64,000 bases of DNA from positions 20,182,974 through 20,246,973 of the forward strand of contig CM060065.1 of the NCBI GenBank assembly GCA_030533445.1, written 5' to 3'. The notes below the pieces were generated by a model. The model did no database searches. It saw only the letters and a program-made list of their open reading frames with translations, and was not told the DNA's origin. This document shows positions 23,434-36,920 of this stretch, piece after piece. The stretch comes from Cyprinodon diabolis. Its lineage: Eukaryota > Chordata > Actinopteri > Cyprinodontiformes > Cyprinodontidae. Every line of letters starts with the position of its first letter. Position 1 is the first letter of the stretch. The position numbers were made by a program, and so were the translations under genes.

Positions 23434-24605
23434 TAGAGATGTTCCGATTCAGATGCTTATGCTGTAAGAATTGTCTGATACAGGATACCAATACCTGTAT
23501 CATACTATGCATGCATGACAGCGATATGATTATCATTGTGGTAAGGCCTGGCTGAGGTTAAACCTTTGAATGGAAACATGAAAGAATACAGCAAATTTAA
23601 GCCTTAAAAAAAAAAAGAACAGTATAAAAAAAGTTTAATCTGAAAAACTCACACAAAGAGAAAAGACAATTAGAAGAAATTTATTGATACAATTACTTTG
23701 TCTTTGGCGCTGAGACCTCGGCAGGAAACATGGCACTGAATTTTGATAGATATGCATGAACAGGAGTAGAGAATAGGGCCGTTTCCCCCCAAGCCTGAAA
23801 CTGATGGTGGAGTGGAGATAGAGAAAGTTGGTCAGTCTGTAGACTGCTGGTTAGTGAGACGGTATGCTGAGCTTTGTGGGGAGATCCAGTGGATTGCGTG
23901 AGCTGATACTAGAGCCTTACTCAGGGACCTGGGAGATGGAAATCCAGCTTGGATAACACAAGTTGAGAGAACCTGTCCATGATGAGCAAGTAGGAAGCAA
24001 CAGTGGAGAGAAAGAACAAGAACCAGGCTCAACATGGCGGTCTTCTGTCTGACCGGCTGAAATGAGATGCAGAATATAGAAAGAGTCCTGGAGTAATGAA
24101 CTCTGATGAAGTTTTAGCTACAATGGTGGAGGAGGGGCTGGAGGTGGGTTGAAACGGGTCATCTGAATAAAGTCACACAGCGAAACTACCACCTGCGCAC
24201 CAGGCAGCAGACAAGTTGCGGATCGGAGGCCTTTTAAGATGAGCTATGAATGGCGATTGGCTTTCATGGAGGTGTGGTTCAAAGCTGATTGGCTGTGTTG
24301 TAGGTGGATGTAAGAGAGCAGTTTCTTCAGTTGAACTTCCGCACAGTCTCAATTAGTAGTAATAGTAGTGATAGTAGCAAGCCCCTTCAATAGGTGATCA
24401 GCTCTTCTCCTCTATGAAACAGTAACCAGCAGGTGGCAGCAGAGAGCAACTGTTTCAGGAGCGGCAAAGAACTGTGTCAGAACTAACAGAACTAAACAGT
24501 AAATAGATTCCTATTTTCATTCCCATTTTAAATTACTAGATATTGGAGCATTTCTGCAGCATTGCAGAGAATTCTGATACTGGTATGGAAATCGGAACAA
24601 CTCTA
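23434..24605. mobile_element. hAT-like non-autonomous element with inverted ends and probable internal insertion
   Basis: The left end TAGAGATGTTCCGAT (23434-23448) and right end ATCGGAACAACTCTA (24591-24605) are inverted copies with one mismatch; similar subterminal words (CTGATAC, GGTAT) occur on both sides. Flanking octamers AAAAACTT and TATAACTT agree at six of eight positions, compatible with a decayed 8-bp hAT duplication. The interior (about 23640-24370) is GC-richer. It includes GGCGCTGAGACCTCGGCAGG and GGCGATTGGCTTTCATGGAG and looks like a separate inserted repeat I cannot classify. No transposase is encoded. Confidence 0.5.
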
Positions 24606-24799
24606 TATAACTTTTTAATGACAAGAATATCACGTTTTTTATAATAGCTTTGGCAGTGGTTTTCTGTTTCAAGTAAAAATATTTTCTAATTGATTGATAG
24701 TTTTTTCTTTAGACACTTTGGCTGTATACCAGAGCTCAAAAACATGCATTCTAGGTTAATTAGGGATGCTATACTGACCTCAGTAGTGTGTGTGTATGG

Positions 24800-24925
24800 T
24801 AATTTGTCTCTGTTAGGTCTTTGTTGACCTGGTGATAGACTGGGAACCTGTCCAATGTTTGCCCTGCCTTTCACCATAGGACAGCTTGGACATGTTCCCA
24901 GGGCCGTTACCCTGAACAGAATAAA
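24800..24925 (+). mobile_element. Decayed RTE-type LINE 3' end fragment
   Basis: GTTGACCTGGTGATAGACTG, then GGGAACCTGTCCAATGTTTG, CCCTGCCTTTCACC and GGACAGCTTGGACATG follow the order of the fish RTE/Expander-like 3' end (gacctggcgac...cctgtcc...ccctgcct...cccaatgacagctggga). It ends near GAATAAAGTGTCTATGG. This is the same family as the insert at 17443-17536, but in plus orientation and much more diverged. Confidence 0.55.
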
Positions 24926-27900
24926 GTGTCTATGGGACTTAAATGTGCAGGACATTGGATTTTACTACATAAATTTTATATGACTGCAGTAAAGAATGAT
25001 AGTAAATGAAAAGGAAACAAATGGAAGAAAGAAAGAAAATGGAAGAAGGATATTAACATATGGAACATGTACGTTCTATGAAGCAATCTCCAAGATTACT
25101 AGGATGCAAACAGGATGCCGTTTTAATTCTTTATTTAGAAAGAGTAAATTGACCCTAATCATTGTGTATTTCTGAGGGAGATATGATGAGAATGAAGATA
25201 CAGAAGAAACCATTAAATTAAGATTATATATGTGGGATTACCTCCACTGCAGATTAAACAGGGAAATTACATTTTTAAATATGTAGAATGCAAGTTTGAC
25301 AAGGATATAGTTTTATTTCAAATAGTGGTGGGGCTTTATTTAATTACACTGTCTGTTACTAATCAATTAAAAATAAAATGATGTATTTTAAACATAAATC
25401 ACACTAATGAAAATTATAACAAAGCTGTCATTCATTAAATTTTTGTTTTTTCTTTCTGAAGGTTGAAAAATAATACTTGCTTTCAATTAAACTAAACATT
25501 TTAAATAATGTTTATAGGGAAGCTTTTTTTACTGACAGTAAGGAAGCAAACTGAATATATTCAGTTTGATCAAAATACTTTTAATAGATTCATTATGATT
25601 TGTCGATGTGCATTTTTGTAACACTAGCACCAAAATCTTCTGCATAAGCTGCTAACTCAGCTTATTGTTACAGCTAACGAAAATAAAGCACCTAAGAGAC
25701 CACTGCAGGCTGTTGTAGAGTTAATTTAAGATTTTTATGTAATTGAAATAGCAGTTTTACACAAATGTATTCTTTAACAAATATTGGGCCTTGTGATTTG
25801 AAAATTGAGGTAGGATATAAAGAAAAAGCTGGTTTCTGATTCCAACTTCTGATTGAGGAAACAGTTAAAGGGGGATATTCCACCACTTTTCTCACTATTT
25901 TAAGCTCCTACTGTACTGTATATGCTCTAGTTTCATTTATTTTAAACTGCAATACACAAACTCTAAAAACCTAGATTATATTTTACCCAACTAGTAGCAG
26001 TAGCTTTTAAACCCACTTAAAGGTTTGTGAAACCTTTGTTTGTGGAATAATATAATACAGGTTTGAAAAAAAGGAAAAGATGGCAAAGACATTAGGAAAC
26101 TGGAGAGAAGGAATACTGGACCAGCAGCCAAGCGTAAAAGATATCTTGGTAGGATGGCCAGCACTTTTCCAGAGGGAAGAGGCATGTCTTTAGATGCCAG
26201 GCACCATAGACCCATCGTTCATTGATTCATGCACACCTTTACAAAAGTGCTGCCTTTATATTTTTGTTGAGTGTACATCCATTCAACAACTTAGGGTGTT
26301 TTTATATGCTTGAAGGTCTCGTGAATGGATGTTTATTTTCATATATCTACGAGTAATTCAATTTTGTGTTAGAATATTTTATTTGTATTCTAAGCCAGTC
26401 TTTCAAAAGCATTTCTTTATGGTTACATAATAAATTTGTAACAATTGATGTAACAATTTCCTAAAGTTCTGGGTCTTAACTAAGATCAGAATCCATCTAA
26501 ATACTTGTTCTGATCTTCTCAAACTCACCTGACTGCACTTGCACATGAGAAGCAAAGCACTATAAGGGATGTTGCATTCTGTAACCCACCTTTAACACAG
26601 AAAAAGCTTGAGTGGCTGAGTCTTTACAAAAACACCTCAGAACTTGGCATTGGTCTATTCTGGATGTTCTGAACATTCAGAACCAATCTCCAGTTGTTTT
26701 AGCAGAGTTTGATAACTGCACATATCAGAGTGCTATTAAAGCTTGGTGCAACTAGGCCTTCAAACAGGTCATGACTCATGATGCAATTATAGGTGTTGAG
26801 CTCATACAAACAGTGCATTTGGAATACTTTCTTCTTTAAATGCAAACACATTTTTAATTTATTAAAGGTTCAGCACAATTACAAATAGCTACTCTCAATT
26901 AGTTAAAAAGTAAACATCAGCATCAAGGTACGTAGCTATCAGACTAACATTAAGGTTCAGTTATAGTCTTATTTGGGGTGTAAGGCATCAGTCCACAGAA
27001 TGTATAACCCGGAGTTTCACAACCCTTTTTTTGGTTTTATGTAGCCCTTTGAGCATTTAGTCTTACCATGAATACCCCTCTCAGTCAAAAGTTTTGCTTA
27101 CTGTCCAAAAGTGGTACACCTTTATTAACAAAAATTGTTTATAGAATAAACACTATTTTACTTTTATTTCAGCTTTTATTTCCATTGAAAATAAAATAAA
27201 AACATAAATATGTTGCCTGGAAGTTACAAAAAAAAATTTCATATTATAAACCTGTATTTATAAAATTGGAGCTTCAACATAAATAAAACATTAGTAAAGC
27301 AAAATATTGTCTTTTTTATTATGCGTGGGGGGAAAAGCATGTTCAGAGTGGACATTTAGGAATAAATCTTCCTTAAAATCACATCAAGTAATCGTAGGAA
27401 CTTTGAGGAGTTTTTGTCATTATCTCAAAGTACTAAAATGATGCTCTTGAGAAAAATTAATTACCTTTGTGCCCTGTTGCACTCTGTATGGAAAGTGATT
27501 TAGTTAATGAAAGCTGAAGTACCATCATCTTCCATCGTTCATCATTTTTCAGGCTAATAAAGTCAGAAAAATTTATGAGTAACATCAACTGCTCAGAGCA
27601 CACCTTGATTGAGCACAAAAACGAGCTAAAGCTCTGTTGGAATAAAAATGGGCCAGTGGAAAAAAAAAAGAAAAGAAGAAGAAAAAACACACCAGCAGTT
27701 ATCCTTACTAAGGAAATACAGTGTAACAGAATTATACAATTATCCTAGAAATGCACATGCTTTGGTCTATGTGTGGAAAACTCATCGGAATATAAATATT
27801 ACCAGTACTTTCAGTGTGAGCTAATTGTTTTACAAGGCAAGGAGTGACACAGTTTAGATTGCACTTTTGCTTTATTTCAAAAGCTTCAGTTCAACTTAAG

Positions 27901-28975
27901 TATTGCATGTCAATATGCATATGTGGATCATTAGAAAAGTTAAGCACAATCTTCAACAAATAATACATGGTTTACATATCAGCTGAAACTACTTTGACTT
28001 TCTAAAAAATATTTTACAGCAGGTTGCTCTGAATTAAAGACAAAAACAAAAGTGTTGGACCATATCTTCTTTTTTCATTATGCTAAAACTGACACAACAA
28101 ATATCAGGGCAGGACTTTACCTACACAGGCTTGTTATTTTACCAGCAGTTGAAGGACGAAGGATATTTTCCAAGAATAAAGATACAAAAACCCACTGCTC
28201 CTGTTTTCACAGAAATGCTGGAATGAAAAAAATGATCTAAACAATGAATAAATAAACACCAAGAAAAAAAGTGCTGTGCACAACATTGACAGTAAAGAAC
28301 CAGCATCTATTCTGAAGGATGTTTTTGTTGGAAATTAGGTGAAAAGCATCATGGCCTCGTTATCTAATTTTACTAGTTAATACAGCAACACTTCACAAGG
28401 AAGATCTGATCCAGTCATGCACTTAAACCACAATCATATTCCTATAATCTCTGATAATCAAAGAATCTCAATCATTTCTGTCTCTTTTTAGGTATTTTTT
28501 TTTAAGTAAAAATAAATTTTTAAGATGAACAGACGAACCTAACTATGCACTAGAGTAAATGGTAGAGCCATCGTGAGTGACTGATTGTTAACTACAGTCA
28601 GTCAAAAGAACTTCAAGATTGAATAATTGTAATTCGTAGCAGGCAGCAGAGAAAATGTTACAGGACAACATTTGTCAATAAAAACAAAAGCAGCAGTGGC
28701 AAAAATTAAGCAAATATTTAGCAAATATTTAGTTTTCATTTTTTTTCTAATTCATAATATATTAGTAATACTTTTGCTATTGGTGGATTCCCATGTATAT
28801 CTTAACACAGGTTAATTTTCCAACCATAATTTACAACTTTGCTACTAAAACCCCAAGCACAAACAATATCCAAATATAACTTTCCTAATATTCTTTAACT
28901 AATTCTCCAAACTGAGAGACTTGATGAATTCTATACAGTTTTGAAGGAAACTTATTTTGAAATAAAAACTTGTTT
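24926..28975. other. Intronic sequence, nothing recognised
   Basis: Four kilobases of AT-rich sequence without coding similarity. Short A-rich runs occur (27660-27688). Open frames here are 60-80 codons and look random. Confidence 0.45.
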
Positions 28976-29340
28976 GCCTTCTAAATGAACTGAGTTGCAG
29001 GCGGTCTACCCATACCCATTGAAGATTGATCCTATTATGTGTAGTGAACAGGGTCTATCAGCCTCAGGCTTAAGGATGGCAGGGTGAAATCGCTCACTTT
29101 CAGTGACTATTGTGTCTTGAATCAAGGGGGAAATAAAAGGTGAGATATAGCCAAGGTGTCTACAGGCTAGGGGCAACTGCCAGACATAAACTAATTAGCA
29201 GTAGCTGCTGAAATGGAGAACATTAGAGGAACTGAAGTTAGTAATAGCACAGTATAACAGAAAGTATGGCTCATTCTGTATGACTGATTTTGTCAAGCTG
29301 AAAATAGGTCCAGGACTTTGGTTTATGAGAAGACATAATA
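28976..29340. promoter_or_regulatory. Candidate conserved noncoding element D
   Basis: This complex, lower-AT patch includes CATTGAAGATTGATCCTAT, TCAGCCTCAGGCTTAAGG, AAACTAATTAGCAG (homeobox core) and GCAGTAGCTGCTG. It has no repeat features and is an intronic enhancer candidate from composition alone. Confidence 0.25.
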
Positions 29341-30909
29341 TCAATTTTATAAGCATTTATTAATGTGTCGATCAAAATGTCAAAGTATATGATGACGCAT
29401 CTGTTTAGAGGCTGAAATGGGATGTAACATAAGGAGTGGATCTTTCATCACTCAAGCTGACTTTTAAAAATAGTTCAATTCCCAGTTCTCATCTTACAAT
29501 TATCAGTAATTTTGGACAATGGTAATTAGAGAGTCATAATATAAGCACCATGTAAAAGTGTTTTTTTTAATAATGATAAACCATCATATAAGCAAAAACC
29601 ATTACGCTGCAACAACATTAAAGAGTAAACAAATGCACACATTTTTTAACTCATACTGTTATTTAATACAACCCTACAACAAATATATTCATTTAGTCAC
29701 ATTTGATTACTTTAGCTTATTTTGTAGAGGCATTATGCAGCAGTGCAGTGCAAGAAATTAGATAATTCGATATAAATCACAACAAGTTTGTTAAAGTTTG
29801 CTTTGTCTATTATTTTAGTCTCCTATCTGTTGGAAGAATTGATCTAAAACATACATGGTGCTGTTTCGAAGTGTAAGAGTTTCCCATGGTGAACTGAAGG
29901 CAGATGCCTTGGGGAAAGATAGGAAAATCTACATCTCACAAGCCTCATATATTAAGAAACGGGGTCGCATATATTTGGCTTAAGTTGCAGCCATGATAAG
30001 AGCTGGTTGAATTTTCTGCATATTAAAGAAAATCATTTCAGTGCTTTCTTTCATTCTTATCTCCTCAACCACAGACTCCATTGCACAATCCTTTTTCAAA
30101 AAAGAAAGAGGAGAGGGGTTTCCCAGAGTGCCTTGTGGCAACAGTGTGCCAATCAGCACCATTTTATGGACACAGAACCCAAACGTTTGAAACTATGTAA
30201 GGAGAAATAAGAAAAGATTAGCTTATTTTGTAGTTTCACGTCCCTTATTTATTGTAAATCTTAGTAAGAGATTTATATTTTCAGAGATTAACAATAGCTT
30301 TTAATTGCATATAAATACAAAAACTAAAACACAATAGAGTTTTGAAAAATTGCAGCGCTTCCAAGCCACCCAAAAAAGGAGCAATGTCATAGCATAACAT
30401 AACTTGAAATATGAAATATGAAATAAACCTTTCTTATTAATACAACTACAATATTCTTACAGTATAAAAATATGAATTTATCTGTGAACATCCTATGATA
30501 ATATAAACATTAACTATAGGTATTTTTATACATATCTATTAGTGTAAAGAAACAACATCTAATGTTTTTGCAATATAAACTATGTTTTGTACACATGTCA
30601 GTAAGTTCTTGTCAGAGGACTAAAAATAAAACTTTTCCAAGCTGCTCAAAAACAACAACATTTCCACAAGATTCAATCCAGTTAAAAAACATGAATTTAT
30701 GTTCATGTTTGAACCTCATGATGTTCAGACATAAACATTTTATATCCAGAAAAGGTGTCATGTACGGTTGTGAAAATTTTATTATTTTGCCAACAAATTA
30801 CTGTATTTTCCAAATATACTAGCACATTTTTATGTTATGTTTCTACTAAACGGATATTAAAATTCTTCTCTTTAAAACATCATAAATGTAAATTTTGTAA
30901 TAAAGAAAC
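29341..30909. other. Intronic sequence, nothing recognised
   Basis: AT-rich sequence. A patch at 30040-30190 (around CACAGACTCCATTGCACAAT and CCTTGTGGCAACAGTGTGCC) is more complex and may be constrained; otherwise nothing is seen. Confidence 0.4.
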
Positions 30910-31188
30910 TATCACGGTCTTGGCTCTGTTAAGGTTTCTTTGAGTTTTCAGTTTCACATTGATTCATGTTTTTCTTGGTTTTCTACTTTTATTGGTTTAA
31001 TTCCTATTTGGTTGTGTTCTCTGAACGTGTTTTAGTTCTTAGGTTTTTCTTTGTTGCCCTGTTGTGTTGGTCTCCTTTTCCTAGCTCCTTTCTAGAAGCC
31101 TCTGTTCACACCTGTTCCCAATCAGCTCGTTAGTCCTGTCTCCCTGTCTCTGCATTTGGGTCCTCAAAACCTCATCCAAACCCTGATA
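30910..31188 (+). repeat. LTR-like interspersed repeat, copy 2
   Basis: This block begins TATCACGGTCTTGG and ends CCCTGATA, giving inverted TATCA/TGATA termini (ancestral TGTCA/TGACA inferred). Shared ordered motifs with 4200-4636 are TTCTTAGGTTT, GTCTCCTTTTCC, CTGTTCACACCTGTTCCCAA and TGCATTTGGGTCCTC. It is shorter through loss of a central segment. No internal coding is attached. Confidence 0.5.
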
Positions 31189-34100
31189 GAGATATGATGT
31201 TCAAACATGAAAGTCTATTTTCTTTTGCTGGCTAGCAGCTTTAGAGTTCTGTAGGATTAGGTGTATAATCTATTACAGTATATAGTTTACATATTTTAAT
31301 CAAATTTTTCTGTACTTCTGGTTGGTTTTCTTTACATTTACATCCTGACTGTATCATTCAATCAATGTTTTTTGCAGTGCAAATAAAATGTGTTAAAGTG
31401 TTTATATTTTTTTAATCAACAATTGTAGGCCACTATGTTTTTACTTTGTTTTTTCTAACTTTATCAGTGTTTCACACTCACCATCAATTTACTTTTTGCT
31501 GTCATGCTTTACATTAATCTTGTCAAGATTTATATGATTATATCCATATATGGGGGAGACAATGGGCATAAAGTTACACTGCTAAATTACGGTATAATTA
31601 CAATTTATGAACCTTTTTGCTAAACATACACAATTTTAATTTCTGTGAAAATTAAAAACAAGGAGGACGGAGCTCAAGTGGTGACCAAGAGTGGGAAGCA
31701 TAATCAGTACTATGAACATTTAATTAAGCAGTCAGATCTTCTTAGCCAGTTGCCTAGCTGCAATATCCCTGCATCTTCAACTCAGAACAATGTTCTGCTC
31801 TGTACACTATTATAAATCATTATATAAAGCTGACTGAAGTAATTCAACAAATATTCTGTATTATAATTACGACAATTTAGCGAGATTATATAAAAGAAAT
31901 GCAATTTTTTAAAACATTAATTGTATGCCTTCTTTCAACTGAACCCTTTACAATCCCAAAACTTTCTTTAAAATTTATATTCACACCCAGGTCTAGTTTA
32001 AAAAGAGGATCTTAAGCGACCTTTCCCCAGCACCAAGCTAAAATTTGAGCCGTATTCAAAGCAGACCGCTGGCACAAAGTTTGATGTGATGAAAGAATCT
32101 AAAAGGCCAAATCATGTTTAAGTGGCATTTTGATGACATTTCTTTGGCCTGTTTAACCTTTGGTGAGTTTCATTTTTCTTGTGCATTACACCTCATCAGT
32201 GCAGACCCATTCCTCATTCACTTCACCATAACGCCTAGTTTTTATGTCTCCTAACCAATCTCTGCACAGATATTGAGATAAAACAGAAAAAATCAAAAAC
32301 GCTTCAATGCAACAGCTGAGAAGAGGAAAAAAAATAGAAAGTGAGCTTGAAACAAACATATAGTATGAAGCAAAAGTGCATGTTTTGTTTTTTGGATGCA
32401 CTCACCCCACCACACACACATGTTTATATTTTATTTCACACTTTATTTGTTTATACAAAAGATGAGACCAAACAAATAAGTCCTTAATTCAGGAGAGCAT
32501 GAAATAATTACAATAGCTTCAGCAGTTATTGTCATCCTGGTTGAAAGGTGTAATTTTCATGTATCTCACTTTTTAGATAATTAAACAAATATTAAAATCT
32601 TTGGGTCACAATACAAAAACATTTATTTCAATATTTGGGTACTGATACCATGAAAACCAAAACCCGTGCAGAAATTATTACTATAATAGAATATCATTTT
32701 CAGAAATCTAGTATTATAAGGAATAATTAAACTTCTGAAAATCATGGATGTCTATAGCGATCAGAAAAATGGTGTTTGATACATTAGTGAAATATATTTT
32801 GAAAAATAAATGTGATTCTAACTATTAGGCTTCAGCAACATAATAAATAATGAAATGCATGACATTTCTGAACACTTCTCACTTAGAGGCAGCAAATAAC
32901 TGAAACATTCTGTATGATTGTCTTCCTCAGAGATTGTTTGCATGCTCCAGCAGGGACTTTGTATCTTTTTACCAGATACAGAGCTTTAACTTGGCTCAGG
33001 CATATGCTATTCTCAGCAGCTATTTTTCTTGTTTTCATAGTTAATTAAGATTGAAGAGTTTCACCAATCACAAAAAGTCAGAGTGCTTTTTAACACTTTG
33101 GTTTTACTGCATAAAATGGATGATGTTCTGTAGCACAAGGTTACACTTCAAGTTTAATGAGACATAGTGAGCATATTTTGGTTTTGAAATAAATGCTGAG
33201 GGGCAGAAACATGATGCCAAGAGAAAGTTAAGAACCATTTTTAATATTAATAGAGGGAGTTCCTAACCTCTTGGTTGATGATATTCAAAATCGTATATCT
33301 AGTATGCATAACCCTTATGATATAAGTGGATATAAAGGAATTATATAAATGGATAGATAACTACAAAGGCAAAAAATACTACACAGAATATCAGTTTAGT
33401 GGGACTAGTAATTGATTTATCTAGTTCAGGAAAAAGGAGTTATGATACTTTGATGTAGTATAAAAAGAAGCTCTAAACAACTGACATCAGATTCCTTAAA
33501 ATATGGTTAAGACAACTTAGCTAACTGCAATATACCTGCATGGTAAAAGCAGCTGCCCATTGTCTTTATTTTATATTCAACTTTGAAAACAATGATCTAA
33601 AGCAAAAAGAAGATACTGTAAGTGGCATATACAGGTGTCTGACTTGAAAGGCATTGGAAACAGCAGAAACTGAAAAAAGTAGTGGAAGGATGCAAGCAGA
33701 AATACTAGTAAAATGAAGGACTTTCCCCATGAGGATAGGATAAAACTTCTATGGAAGGTTTTCTGAAGTTAGTTGTTGTCTAAGAGTCATGATTAGAAAG
33801 TCTGCCCTACTGAGAAAGGAAATACTTTCCTAATAAGGAAATACTATAGTAAAAATACATAATTTGGAATTATTTGAATTTGTTATTGGACTTTTAATTC
33901 ATTAAGCAGTACCTTGAAATGTGACATGCACTTGTAAATCAGTCATCAAATTATGTGCAGATTGATATCATTAACAGAAATTAACCAAAAATATTTCATG
34001 TGATTCATCAAAATTTTTATTTCTGAACAGTACGACTGCAGGCAAAAATAACTTGAGCACCAAATTTTTTAAATGTTTTGCTGAGCTATTTATCCTTGTC

Positions 34101-35834
34101 TGGATATTTCTTTAATTAGCTCCAATACTGAAAACCTAAATTTTCACAGTATTTGAATTATTTTTTGATGAAACTGAACAGTTATTTACGTATATATCAA
34201 AAACAGCATCCCTAGGCCAGAAGGTATTAACAAAATTCTCCAAGATAAGATCATGTTTATTAGAGCCTCCTTTGAAGGTTACCTCATTTCTGCAGTTTCT
34301 CACATCAGTATATCAAATTGTGAGAAACGCACATTGGTTATAAATCGTCTAAGGCTACTGTAGGTCTCTCCAGTCAAAGACAAGTATTAATCAGAAATAC
34401 TTCTGCCACGAACCTAAAGATGCACCAAAGTTTTCAAGAAAATCAAGGCTGAAGCAACAATGCACACCACTTCAATCTAAACATTGGCAATTTCTTTATG
34501 CACAGCCATTCATGAATTTAAAGAAATATGTTGGACTGATGGTTATATGTAGCTGGTCATAAGGTTGATAGTAAGACCTAATTATAGGAGGTTAAGGTCG
34601 GTCAGATCAGTGCAAACATCAATATGGCTAATTTAAACCAAAGACAGCAGGTTAAGAGTTTGTTACCAAAAAGAAGAACAGCCTTTTCTTGCCCAGGGGC
34701 AAAACCCCAGAACTGACTGACTGCACAAAATAGCGTAACAAAAACAACCATTTCTTTTCCCTTTCATTGGGAATTAAAGTCCATTGGACACCTGTTTGAT
34801 AACTTCAAAGAAAGAATAATCAACTCTAAAGGTAATCATATCAACCAACATGCCAGACAATAGAGATTGTACCACAGCAGCTAAATGACAGAAGGCTTTT
34901 AAATACACTAAAAAGGTATTTAGAAATGTTAAAAAGGCTAGATTCAGACATATGCATATAACATCAGGTATAAAATCATAATTACAAATTTCTTTATCTT
35001 TTGAGGAAGATTTGTCCAATCTAAATCTCAGAAATATAGTATGGTGAGCCCTACTTGACTAGAGACACCATGGTGAGGTTAAAAAAAAATCTCTCAGGCC
35101 TTCAAAAATATTGTAGGAGCTTATGACTTATGAAAGTAAAATCAACTAATTGACTATAGAGAAAAAGCATACAAGATAAGGGGATCATCTCCATAAATTT
35201 GGCATGCACAGATATTGGCATTTAAGCACTTTATAAGTGGTCTACTAGAAGCTAAAATATGTTTTCGAAAAACACTAACATGTCCTCATAGGAGATACAA
35301 CTGGTTATTGCTAATGCTGGTGTGTAGGTTCATCTGTTAAAAGGAGAATGCACTACATTTTTAGCAAGCGTTCCACTGCATATCAGAGGCCACTGGAATA
35401 ATGTAAAACCTGGCAACATGACAATGCTTAAGGGTTCAGTAGCAGAATATCCACAAAACGTTTCTCATTAGGTGTTAATCACAGAGCGAGTACTGTACAG
35501 CTTTGGCTCCTAGAGGAAACTTTCTCCAATGAGAACATTGTTTAGAGCTTGCTGCAGAAAAGAAAAATTTTATCATATGGGGATGAGAGAAGTTTTATCA
35601 AAAATATACATCATAGTGGGTTAGCTTCTAGCTCAATGAATTTGATGTTGGTGAAAAAAATTTAATCAAGGCTATAACAAATTGTTTAAGTATTAATTGA
35701 GAATGTAATTAACAGTATCTGAATAGTTTAAAAAGTGCGCACATGATCTCCATATTGATCGGGACAAACACAGCTTCATCCATAGATTCAGAAAATAATA
35801 TCTGATTTAATAAATTTTCTATCTTTGTGTTGAC
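31189..35834. other. Intronic sequence, nothing firmly recognised
   Basis: Long AT-rich stretch. The part 34180-35550 has somewhat more even composition and could hide an old transposon, but I could not align it to a family. No coding feature is supported. Confidence 0.4.
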
Positions 35835-36030
35835 TATTTTTCTGCGCATCCATTGTCTTCCACTTATGTGAGATCGGATCATGGGGGTAACAGACCCATG
35901 AGGGAAACCCAGGCCTTATGGCTCACTAAGGGGGTTTCCCAAGACATTCCGAGGTCATAGACCCTCCAGCAAGTTCTGGGTCTCCTGAGACAGGAGGATA
36001 GACCATATTGTACAACTTCCCTTATATAGA
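35835..36030 (-). mobile_element. Rex3/RTE-like LINE 3' end, decayed
   Basis: Plus-strand words in order TCTTCCACTTATGTGAGATC, GATCATGGGGGTAACAG, GAGGGAAACCCAGGCC, TTTCCCAAGACATTCCGAGG, AGACCCTCCAGCAAG and CTGGGTCTCCTGAGACAGGA match the antisense of the fish Rex3 3' coding/UTR block (cttatccgggatcgggtcgcgggggcagcag...ggagatccagac...gatcccgaggcg...tccctccagcgtgtcctgggtc). It is heavily mutated and carries no usable frame. Confidence 0.55.
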
Positions 36031-36579
36031 CTAGACCAGGTAAATAACCCCCTTCAGAATTAGAATGAAGTACCAAAACATGCTAAAGGAAACATAGACA
36101 TGAGTGTGTGAAAAAACTGTTTGAAAGGTTCAATTAGGCATCCTTGTGTGGTTTGTTTGCATTTAGATAGTGAAAAAGTCAAGGGCTGTTTTTACTCCCA
36201 TTCCACTCTTTGGTAAAAGCTGTTCTGTCGAAGCTTAGAGTGTTTTGTGGTTTCTCTACTTCACTGTGAGTTTGTAAAGAGGAGCTGAAAATCTATTGGA
36301 AATCCCATCTGGATGCTGCACATGACATCTGGACATATCCTACTGGGAGAAGGCATCAAAAAAGAACAAGCACCCATGAAGACGAGAGATTTACTTTTAT
36401 AGAATTTAGATTTAGGAATTTCTGGTTTTCTTTTTTTATTCAAGTGGTGGATTAATTGAATGTATACGAGTTAAGTTAATTCTGCATGAGAAAACTACTT
36501 GTGCACAGGGTCTCTTTCATGATCTGACTCAGAGTTCACTTTTGGAAAGTACTAAAAAAGTCAATTAGCAAGGTGGAGG
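36031..36579. other. Intronic sequence, nothing recognised
   Basis: AT-rich sequence; no element ends or coding similarity. Confidence 0.4.
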
Positions 36580-36920
36580 AATTGTAAGTGATTTCCTCTC
36601 TTGGATGATACCCACAGCCCTTGAATAGAAAGAAGCAAATTGGCTTCACACACCATTACATTACTATGACCCTGTGGATAAGCAGCTTTGTCTTAACCTG
36701 GCTGTTGGAGTGCCTCTCTGCATGAAAGCTTCCATGCAGAGCTTTGTCAGAGTAATCCATCCTGTGGAGCGTTACTGCGCCTAAAAGAGAACACAGAGGT
36801 TCTCAGAAGGATGAAAATGCATAGTTCATTTTTGCCCTTGTCACTGTGTCTTTCCAAAATGACAATTTTGTCCAAGAGACCAAGGGCAATGCAACGCCTG
36901 GTCACTACATAGCACTGGTT
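36580..36920. promoter_or_regulatory. Candidate conserved noncoding element E with palindrome
   Basis: This complex patch includes CATTACATTACTATGACC, TTGTCTTAACCTGGCTGTTG, a 26-bp near-palindrome (36716-36741; arms CTCTGCATG and CATGCAGAG around an AAGCTT core) and TTTTGTCCAAGAGACCAAGGG. It has no transposon features. It is an enhancer candidate; the palindrome could bind a dimeric factor or simply be chance. Confidence 0.3.

Noticed and set aside
34180..35550. Possible ancient DNA transposon
   Set aside because: No terminal repeats, motif order or translated similarity I could defend.
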